Source of the DNA: Flaccisagitta enflata
Taxonomy: Eukaryota > Chaetognatha > Sagittoidea > Aphragmophora
Length of the DNA: 64,000 nucleotides
NCBI GenBank assembly: GCA_965153355.1
Contig: OZ231126.1
Location: forward strand, 29,884,001 to 29,948,000
Direction: 5' to 3'
The notes below the pieces were generated by a model that searched no databases, was not told the origin of the DNA, and was given only the letters and a program-made list of their open reading frames with translations. A program made the position numbers and the translations under genes. This document shows, one piece after another, positions 55,597-64,000 of this stretch; position 1 is the first letter of the stretch, and the number at the start of each line of letters is the position of its first letter.

Positions 55597-55778
55597 TAGT
55601 CGCGTGCACGCGACTCTACAACCCACTTCGGTTGGTCAGTCGGTCGGTTGGTCAAATTTTACTTTTTTTTATGATTTTATTTCTTTACCTCACTGCTCCT
55701 GCCCAAATGGTCTGGTGTCCTCAAATATGGCCCCTGCCTACTCGTACGCGACTACAATAGCCGTGTATCCGGCCATGT
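55597..55778 (+). mobile_element. HINE-like element J
   Basis: Head AGTCGCG-TGCA-CGCGACT, CTCTACAACCCAC, TTTTACTTTTTT, CTCCTGCCCA, GTACGCGACT, GCCGTGTATCCGGCCATGTT. Confidence 0.82.
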
Positions 55779-55855
55779 TTTTAGATAAAAAGTAATGATA
55801 GCAATAGAGCTCAGCAATATTTGTATAAATCTACAAGCATCTATCTGCCTTTGTC

Positions 55856-55965
<110 letters not shown>

Positions 55966-56212
55966 AAGTTTTGATGAGCTATTTTATTTCTATCCACAGA
56001 AAAAATGGGGCGGCAAAATATTCACTGAAGGGTCTTGTGTTCTGAAAGGACAAAAGTTGCTTCGAAATTGCTAAAAATATGCCATTTTCAGCTAGTCCGC
56101 AGTATTTTCGACGAGGAATCCAAAAATCATAGTCTCGAAGAGCTCCGGAAACCATTTCAATATCTTATGCTAATACTTAGTATAAGTACGCACTCAGAAA
56201 GAGAAACACACA

Positions 56213-56258
<46 letters not shown>

Positions 56259-56320
56259 GCAATCTGACTCACTGTTGTCATTGTTTATGTTTGTATTTGA
56301 CTTAATGTCATCCATTTATC

Positions 56321-57208
56321 TACAGGGTGTACCAACTCAGTTGTAACATGAAGAATCGATGTATCTCAGCTTCTAGAGAAGAAAATCCTATTCTGAAAAA
56401 AGATTCAAAGAGCTCTTAAAAATCGATTTTTACTCATGCCAAGGAAATAGATCAATCCTGTAAGAATTTTACACATTCACAACCTAAAGTGAAGCAGCTA
56501 TTTCTCATAATACAAATTTGACTGTCTTCGCCCATGGATACTGTTTCTTTAAGAGGCTCTCATTTCTAAACGAATTGAGCTACAGACCTCAGATTGGTCT
56601 CAAATTGAAGATCTTTAGCTGTAGTTTTTGGATTCAGTAACAAACATCCCCAAAATAGTGAAGTTTTTGTATTTCTTTCCTTCAAAACCATGTTTTTGAA
56701 AAAACCCCTCGATTTTCAAAAGCATGATTTTGGCAAAAATCACAGTATTCTATTGAAAAAATGCGAATTTTTTTGTGAATTCTCTTTGATTACACAATAT
56801 GTTTTTTTTAGTCCAACTTGACATGTTTGTCAAATATTTTAGAAATAAGAGTCTAACAAAGAGAAATTGATAACGGAAATCAATAGAAAATAGCAAAATT
56901 ATAGCAAAAAGGCATATTCTTCCAAGCTTTTTTTCCATTACTGTTTATACCTTTCCATTATTTTTCTCCTATCCAGCAAAAATCTTTTTTCAAAAGCTCT
57001 TCAGAACTTTTATCAGAATTATATTATCTTTTTTAAAAACAGACATACATCGATTCTTTATGAAAGTTGGACAACATTACTACTCAACCCTACTTTAATA
57101 AAGGATGAGAGCCTTTGGAGCTCTCACTGGTGTTTAATCCGGACCCATCACAACTATCCTTTAAATTTCTAAAGAAATTATGTTACAACTGAGTTGGTAC
57201 ACCCTGTA
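56321..57208. mobile_element. Palindromic MITE, TACAGGGTG ends
   Basis: TACAGGGTGTACCAACTCAG then TTGTAACAT at the left is perfectly mirrored at 57180-57208. Internal block TCTAAACGAATTGAGCTACA...CAGATTGGTC at 56564-56601. Confidence 0.92.
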
Positions 57209-57982
57209 TGGCTGTCTGACTTACTGCCGTCCTTGTTTCTATTGCTTTTCGGCCTGCAGTCGTCCACATATATATATCGCTATCTGACTAGCTGTTGTCC
57301 TTTTAATTTTCGCCCATAGACTGACCATATTCCTTACAATTATCGCTATCTGACTTACTGTTGTCCTTGTATCTCTTTCACCTAACGTCTCATACGCCTG
57401 TGTACGATTTACTAATCTGTGGCTCTCTTGACTCCCTTGTCTCTTGGCTCACTTCTATTGCCCGCATGGCTAAATGGTATTCATTTTCATCGCTTCGCGT
57501 CTTTGCTCTAGTCTTACAAATGTTTTACGACTTTTTCTAATCTGGAATGGTTTGAATCAATCTGTAATAATCGTTAATAATCTACGACGCTTTCTAAACT
57601 GGAAATGTATCCACTAAGCTTTTTCTAATGTGTCACTGGTCACCATTTATCCACATTTGTCCGCCTGTGGTTTTTGCAATGCTGGGAAACGGATAGACTT
57701 CCGGGGACAAAGGATACTGCTTTCAAAAAGAGATCGGTAAGTCAGTCGGTATAAACGAGGCATTTATCATTATTATATTGGCTTGTTCTCTGTTTAAGTA
57801 TGATTTTTTTTCTTTTGCCAAAGTTTCCAAAACCAAACAAAGGTCCTGTTTCTACATACAGATCAACGCGTCACTCGGTTACTCGGTTGCTCGCACCGCT
57901 CATTTCACTCGCTCACTCGCCATGCTCACTCCCTCGTTGGGGATCGTAAAAGAGGAGAAGATAAAGTCAAAGGGGATAGAAT
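57209..57982. other. No gene seen
   Basis: Two copies of CGCTATCTGACTTACTGTTG-type sequence (57274, 57343) and a CACTCG/CTCGCTCAC-rich patch (57870-57935). Confidence 0.45.
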
Positions 57983-58171
57983 AACAAGGCCGGATACACG
58001 GCTACCCCAGTCACGTGCGGGTGGGCAGGAGCAGTAAGGCCAGAGACCGCAAAAACACAAAAAAAGTAAAGTGTGACAGACCGACGGAAGGACCGACGGA
58101 CCGACAGATGGACCGACGGAACGACGGACGGACCGACAAAGCAGGGTGTAGAGTCGCGTAGCACGCGACTA
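57983..58171 (-). mobile_element. HINE-like element K
   Basis: Minus strand: AGTCGCGTGCTACGCGACT head, CTCTACACCCTGCTTTGT, (GTCC)n, GCACGTGACT, GCCGTGTATCCGGCCTTGTT. Confidence 0.85.
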
Positions 58172-58224
58172 AAAAATTAAAATGGAAATGGAAATGAGAC
58201 AATGATTGAGTCGTACAAATTAGT

Positions 58225-58415
58225 AACAAGGCCGGATACACGGCTACCGAAGTCGCATGCGGGTGGACAGGGGCCATACTTGAGGGCACTACACTATATG
58301 GGCAGGAGCAGTGGGGTCAAAGAAAAAAAGTCATAAAAACAAGTAAAGTGTGACCGACCAACAGACCAACCGACCGACGGACAAAGCCGGTTGAAGAGTC
58401 GCGTGCACACGACTA
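58225..58415 (-). mobile_element. HINE-like element L
   Basis: Minus strand: head AGTCGTG-TGCA-CGCGACT, CTCTTCAACCGGCTTTGTCC, GCATGCGACT, GCCGTGTATCCGGCCTTGTT. Same orientation as K, 53 bases away. Confidence 0.85.
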
Positions 58416-58960
58416 AATCACGTCCTGAAATAATTTGAAAAGAGAGAAACATTCCCTCACATGATTTGTTATAAAAACTGATAACTTGTTCCTCTTCTGA
58501 TTTGTTTTGATGCGCTCAGGCGCCCTGTAGTGTGCAAGCACAGCGTGTCACGTAGTTTACATTGTGTAGTGTGTATCATACATACATACATACTATGTGT
58601 GTAACATACACTGTGACGCAAGTGATGAGAAGAGGTTCACACTAGTCGGGCACATACAGTACAGTATGTAGGCCAAGTATACTGGACAAAGGTCATCTTT
58701 CATTGTTTACAAATTCCAATTGTGTCCATTTTCCATACTGCTTTATTCAGATTCCAGCTCCTTATTGACATCGATCGTCAAAAAAACTCTCAAAACGACC
58801 ATTTTTCGGGCTGATTTGGAATGGACGGTAAGAGGTAATCTTCATTGTTAACAAGTTTTTGACCTTTGATTGATAAAATTTTGACTGGCGATGACGAGAC
58901 ATTTCCTTTGACGAAAGCTTCTGATCACTAATCTAGGTTTGTAAATTGGTAAAACGCTAA

Positions 58961-59036
58961 AGTCGCTTGCGAGCGACTCTTCAAGTTGGTCGGTCGGTCG
59001 GTTGGTCCATCGTTCGGTTGGTCCCGCCGCCCATTC
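58961..59036 (+). mobile_element. HINE-like 5' fragment M
   Basis: Head AGTCGCT-TGCG-AGCGACT with changed but paired stem, then CTTCAAGTTGGTCGGTCGGT. No tail. Confidence 0.7.
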
Positions 59037-59369
59037 CATTTTTGAAGTGAAGCCTTTTCAGGCATTTCAAACTTCGTTTTGAATATCGATAATGCAGAAG
59101 TACTGTAGTAGTGTATTTAAAGGTCATACGTAGCGTTTCATCATTATCAACTTTTGCCCTGTTGGCCTGGTTTCCAAGACAAGAGACTTACATTTTTGGA
59201 TGAAGAGCAAAAATGACTGATCGGCAGCCATTCAAGCATAAATCGAGAGCGATTCTCTTTGGCTTGATTAATGGTTTTGACATTAATTTGTCACGAGACA
59301 GTCATTGTCATGAGAGAGCTAGGATTCATTCCCAAATGCTAGATTTATCATCATAAAAGGAATAACTGC

Positions 59370-59580
59370 ATGAAAAGATCGTCGTCATATTTTGTGAATT
59401 TGACTGATGTCGTTCGAGAATGTGCGAAATCGAGTTGGTTTATGAATTATGCAGGTCGTCATGTGGATAAGGATTGCCTTTGTCCAAATCGATATTATGT
59501 CGTCATCCTTCACTTGACTTCCTTTGCCAAAAACCGAAGATTACCGTTTGTCTTGTACCAGGGCCATTGCATCAGCATGA
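59370..59580 (+). CDS. Possible first exon, function unknown
   Basis: Open from ATG 59370 for 70 codons to a good donor ATGAG|GTAAGG. Composition is protein-like with three Cys (residues 18, 36, 38) and HLTSFAKNRRLPFVLYQGHC, but no domain is recognised. A MITE begins 15 bases into the putative intron. Confidence 0.3.
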
Positions 59581-59595
59581 GGTAAGGGGGAATTG

Positions 59596-60324
59596 TACAG
59601 GGTGATTATTGTCAAATGCAAAAAAGTTTAAAGCTTATACCCTTTGATGCTTCATCTTTATGACCTGGAATTATTTTTATCTTATACTACTATGCTTGAC
59701 ATTTTTTGTATCAAAACTTCATTGGTCTGAGTTGTTTAGTTTGTTCATAACATCAGTATTGCTCTGATGTTAAAATGACTTAAACCACAGCAGCAATTTT
59801 TGTCTCAAATGAAAGAAAGACAAATTATCTTCCATATGAGACCAATCTGGCATCTATAGCTCAAGTCGTCTTCAAATGAGAGCAAATCAAAGAAAAACTT
59901 CCACAATTAAAGAAGCTGAAAATGAGTTTTTAGTCGCGTGCTACGCGACTCTACAACCCGCTTTGTCTGTCCGTCCGTCCGTCTGTCCGTCCGTCGGTCC
60001 GTCCGTCCGTCACACTTTACTTTTTTTTGGTTTTTTGGGTCTTTGGCCTTACTGCACCTGCCCAAATGATAGAGTGGCCTCAAATATGGCCCCTGCCTAC
60101 CCGCACGCGACTTCGGTAGCCGTGTATCCGGCCTTGTTTCTAAAAATGCCTCTTTTACTTCAATATGATGTTGTGGACAAATTATCCAACTCAGACCCAT
60201 AAAATTTTGACACAAAAACATCAAACATTGTGCTTTAAGAGGAATGTGATTCCAAATCATGAAAATAAAGCATTTAGGAGTAAAAGCTTGATAGTTTTTT
60301 GCATTTGACAATTATCACCCTGTA
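59596..60324. mobile_element. Palindromic MITE, TACAGGGTGA ends, carrying HINE N
   Basis: TACAGGGTGATTATTGTCAA then ATGCAAAAAA, mirrored at 60295-60324. Internal block on the minus strand near 59838-59885 (CCAGATTGGTCTCAT). Confidence 0.9.
59931..60138 (+). mobile_element. HINE-like element N
   Basis: Head AGTCGCGTGCTACGCGACT, CTCTACAACCCGCTTTGT, (GTCC)n, CACTTTACTTTTTTTTGG, GCACGCGACT, GCCGTGTATCCGGCCTTGTT. Inserted in the MITE, so it is younger. Confidence 0.88.
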
Positions 60325-61336
60325 AGTACCCAAGGCTTTTAGTACCCAAAAATGGGAAAAGGGGTTTTCGCATTGGGCAATTTATCTAGATAATGTCCAT
60401 AAATTTCACGAGGAACATCTCTTTGCCAATGCAAAAACCTCTTTGGTCATCCAAAATCTATATGGTCTTTCTCTCTCACTGAACCTGGATCATTTCGTTG
60501 AGTAAGAGGAGATTCAAAAATGATGATTTTGGTGATTCAAAAATGATAATGATGATTATGACAATTAAAAGATAATATGGAACATGAACACACACGCACA
60601 TATACACACATGTACACACAGACACAGACAGAAAGAGACAAGGCCTGATAGCTACCACTGTGTGGCTGATTTGAGCGGTTTTAGGTGGTCGAGGTGGCTT
60701 GGTAGAAACATTCCTTTTCGTTGCTTGATAACTACCACTCAGAGTGGCACTGTGACATACAAGTTCACTCCATGAACACAATTATGATAATAATTGAATC
60801 TTGTTAAGTTGTTATAAAATAACAAAATTGAAAAAGAAACTGAACGTTCCCTTGTCAGAATCGCGGTTGAAATGTCTCACGCCGCAGCAGCACAGATGGC
60901 GATAAATGAAAGAAAAAAGCCTCCCGGGGTGCCACGCATGGGAAAAAGGAAGGAACAAGGCCAAGAGATGTCCTATGCCATAAATGCGACCTTACGAGAT
61001 ACAAGATATTCTGATGAGATCAAAGATGAAGAATTTGAAGATTAAAGAAATCAAGAAAAAATTGCGTCGAGAATGCCTTCACCTATTGTCTAATTGCCTA
61101 TTTACAGACCTACTAACTTGCCCCACAAAAACACATCTCAAGGTACCGACACAAACCAATTGTAATACTCGGATATTTGTTTTTGCCGTTTATTAATATG
61201 AAGAGCCCTTAATTACGTATCCGTCAAGGGCGGATTTCCGTTGGGTCTGTTTCAGCAAGGAGATTAGATTTAAACATTCGAGGACACATTTAGAGAGGCC
61301 TCGTGGTTTGTCACGCATGGGAAGAAGCGGAGAAAA
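60325..61336. other. No gene seen
   Basis: A+T-rich; GATGATTxTGGTGATTCAAAA tandem near 60515-60550. No supported frame. Confidence 0.4.
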
Positions 61337-61982
61337 GCACCACGGGCACTGCTTTCTGACAGAAGATTTGTGACAAGAATGATATCACTCCGGGTTTTTC
61401 TGCATTTTTGTGTAGGTCATGGGCATACAAATCAAGAACAATCCAGTTGAAAATCATCCCTAGAGCGCATTTTGAAAAAAAAGTCAAAAATTTATAATCT
61501 TAAGCTTCATTTTGCACAAAGAATTTTACAATTTGGTCTGAATCTTTTTTTAACAGCATATTCTTGATCCTGATGAAATTCCCTTTAATTTGATAGGTCG
61601 CACTATATGGTTTTGATGAGAAATTTAATTCTCACATTTTAGGCCACCGCTGTAATTTTTGTAACGGTGGCTTAAAAAATGAAAATGTTATTTCTTATTG
61701 AAACCATATAGTGCGACCTACCAAATGAAAGGGAATTAGATCAGGATTGTCAATCTGCTGTCAAAAAATTAGTCAGACCAATTTGCAAAGTTATCCATGT
61801 ATAATGAAGCTTAAGATTAAAGATTTTTGACTTTTTTTCAAAATGCGCCCTAGGGATGATTTTCCAATTAATAGTTCTTGATTTGTATGCCTATAACCTA
61901 CACAAAAATGCAGAAAAACCCGGAGTGATATTATTCTTGTCACAAATCTTCTCTCAGAAAGCAGTGGGGTGAGGGCGTGCTT
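61337..61982. mobile_element. Palindromic MITE, AGCAC...CACTGCTTTCTGA ends
   Basis: CACTGCTTTCTGACAGAAGA then TTTGTGACAAGAAT at the left mirrored at 61925-61968. The core TAGGTCGCACTATATGGTTT...GGCCACCGCTGT is nearly that of the MITE in the PLE. Confidence 0.88.
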
Positions 61983-62194
61983 CTAGTGACCGCCAAAAAC
62001 GCGTTTGTTCCCATTGAACGCATTTACAGCGTGAACACATATTTACAAATTTCACTGTCCCACATGGGAGTGAGCGAAGTGAGTGAGCTAGCCTGTGAAT
62101 GGAGTGAGCAAGTGAAGTGAGCGCTGCGCGCTGCGGAGCGAGTAAGCAGAGTGAGCGGTGCGAGCGAACAAACGTAGCGAGCGACCGAGTTGCC

Positions 62195-62600
62195 CGTTTA
62201 AAATGTGATTGTTTCTGACTAGAAACGCCCCCTGAATATATCTCAAATTGAATGCGTTCTCTTCCTGACATCTGCAGGTGTTCAACTATTGTCACATTAA
62301 GTGGGAATTGTCACAATGTGAATGTTTTCTCTTCCTGACAACTGCAGGTGTTCAACTATTGTCACATTAAATGGGAATTGTCACAATTTGAATGCGTTCT
62401 CTTCCTGACATCTGCAGGTGTTCAACTATTGTCATATTAAGTGAGAATTGTCACAAGATGAATGCGTTCTCTTCCTGACATCTGCAGGTGTTCAACTATT
62501 GTCACGTTAAGTGGGAATTGTCACAAGTTGAATGCGTTCTCTTCCTGACATCTGCAGGTGTTCAACTATTGTCACGTTAAGTGGGAATTGCCACGAGATG
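62195..62600 (+). repeat. ~81-bp tandem array, five units
   Basis: TGAATGCGTTCTCTTCCTGA, CATCTGCAGGTGTTCAACTA and TTGTCACATTAAGTGGGAAT then TGTCACAA make one unit. The units differ by only a few bases. Confidence 0.95.
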
Positions 62601-62752
62601 ATGCGATCATGGCCAACGGTTGAATTTGATAGAGATTGGAGGGGAGCTGGTAGAGCGGGTTATGGGCAGAGGCATGGGAAATGAGGCGAAGGGTTTTTTG
62701 ACTTAATCACTAATCAGGGAGGTGAGTGGGCTGGTTAGTTTAAATTCTTTTT

Positions 62753-62830
62753 GAATGCGTCCTCACATGCCTTTAAGAGGGTCTGTCCATCAGTCCGACG
62801 GTCCGTCGGTACGTCCGACCATTGTTATCT
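62753..62830 (+). mobile_element. HINE-like 5' fragment O
   Basis: AATGCGTCCTCACATGCCTT then TAAGAGGGTCTGTCCATCAG; matches element G after the head, but its stem is broken. Tail not found. Confidence 0.5.
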
Positions 62831-63291
62831 CGGTCCGTTACGCCTCTTCATGCTTGTTAGTTGTTAATGTTTAATCAACTGTGGGTAGCGGCGAAAGGGG
62901 GAGTGGAAGTTTTTTGATTGTAGGGGTGCGGGATGCCAAGACAGGATTTGCTATTGGTGGTATCTCTGACAAAGATTGATGACCTCGTTTGTCTTTTTCT
63001 TCACAGGAAGCACTTCACAAATGCTAATTTTGGGTAATCTTTTTGCCTGTTTAGAAACCAATATTTTTTGCTTTCTTCATTCTGATCAATTACTCATAAA
63101 CGGTTTAAACAAACTATAAAAAATCGGAGACCAAATTAAAGCTCCTCAAATTTCCAAGCCAGCTGTGCAATCTGCGTTTCTCTTACTTCATTGGTTTAGA
63201 AGCTATTTAGCTTTAAATGAAAGGCTTGCTTTTGAAGGTTTCTCAGCTTGACTTCATTATCCTTTTTGATTCAACAACAAAATGAGCTGCG

Positions 63292-63325
<34 letters not shown>

Positions 63326-63926
63326 AAGAAAAAAGAAAAAAGAAAAAAAAAGAGGTACAGGTGATCGGACAGACAGACAATCTTTAGAACAGAATTTGTC
63401 CAGGCAGATTTTCTTCTCCTGACTCCCTCCGCGGCTGCTGTCGACTTTTTTTCGCTTTGCCATACAAATCCGTGTAAACGATTGCTTTGTGGAGTTGTGA
63501 ACTAGTCGTTGACTGATGAGCAAAGACCATGGAAAGTAAACAAACCATGGTAAACAAAAACGGTTCAGTGAGTAGGTTTTCTTGTCGTTTTTTTTCTCTA
63601 TTGATTCATTGCTTTAAGGCGCCTATCCAAGGTCAGACATCCGGCATAAGCAGAGAGCTCGCATATAAAGATAATTTAGCACTTCTCGCATAATCAAACG
63701 GACATTCTCGTTTTCTTCAACCGACTGTAATTCAAATTTGTAAGAATAATCCAGTTAAGTTGTCATTTTGAACGGGGATGTCGCATGTATGAAATAACAT
63801 CAGCGTAAAATTTCAGTAAAATCGGATTATTTTTAAGTGAATTTTAAAGCCGTCTTACGTTTAATAGTTTGTCCGTTTGATTAAAGGTGAGAAATGTTAG
63901 ACAGATGGACAAGATATTGACTTATT
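62831..63926. other. No gene seen
   Basis: Includes a MITE-like relic (63100-63200, AAACGGTTTAAAC) and a poly-A/AAAAAG tract (63294-63352). Confidence 0.45.
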
Positions 63927-64000
63927 TAGTCACGTGAAAGTGACTGATAAAGCCAAATGGGGAAAGGCGAAGTTCTTAGAAGGCATCGGCAGGAATGAAC
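63927..64000 (+). mobile_element. HINE-like element Q, cut by the window end
   Basis: Head AGTCAC-GTGAAA-GTGACT, a further stem variant that keeps pairing, then GATAAAGCC. The rest lies outside. Confidence 0.5.

Overview
The window is nuclear DNA from a metazoan, most probably an invertebrate animal. The evidence is A+T-rich sequence, GT-AG introns up to many kilobases, animal gene families (ankyrin-repeat protein, rhodopsin-class GPCR, XK-related membrane protein), a Penelope-like retroelement, and a very heavy load of microsatellites and palindromic mobile elements. There is no operon structure, no Shine-Dalgarno spacing, no CRISPR array and no recognisable rRNA or tRNA gene. I cannot name the species.

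Layout. 1-4.7 kb: simple repeats and short dispersed elements. 4.7-20.5 kb (+): a six-exon ankyrin-repeat gene that I reassembled by splice phase. Its 12-kb second intron holds a decayed tandem array of the exon's own 3' end, a 5.85-kb foldback element and several other repeats. 20.5-22.1 kb: no gene seen. 22.1-25.6 kb: a dead Penelope-like element (reverse transcriptase plus GIY-YIG), frameshifted and split by a palindromic MITE. 26.1-52.8 kb (-): scattered exons of a GPCR, with TM1 and TM3 well supported. 38.9-40.6 kb (+): an intronless XK-related gene that lies inside a GPCR intron and begins with a huge asparagine run. 42.3-42.7 kb (+): a two-exon gene for a small secreted cysteine-rich peptide, also inside the GPCR intron. 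53-64 kb: repeats, MITEs, tandem arrays and one doubtful exon.

Three patterns recur and are the most interesting part. (1) About 15 short elements share a 5' hairpin, a (GTCC)n-like core and a 3' hairpin followed by TTGTT. They resemble the HINE/DINE-1 class of Helentron-dependent elements, and both the hairpin stems and the subterminal inverted repeats co-vary between copies. (2) Exon ends carrying the 5' splice site have been tandemly copied into the downstream intron in two unrelated genes, with smaller splice-proximal duplications elsewhere. (3) Almost every other mobile element is a near-complete palindrome. These include TACAGGG/TACAGTA-ended MITEs that share a common internal block despite different ends, foldback elements built of ~20-bp repeats, and a 5.85-kb foldback of ~530-bp repeats. 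Many are nested in each other, which gives a relative insertion order.

No pathway links the genes. They look like unrelated neighbours whose introns have filled with repeats.
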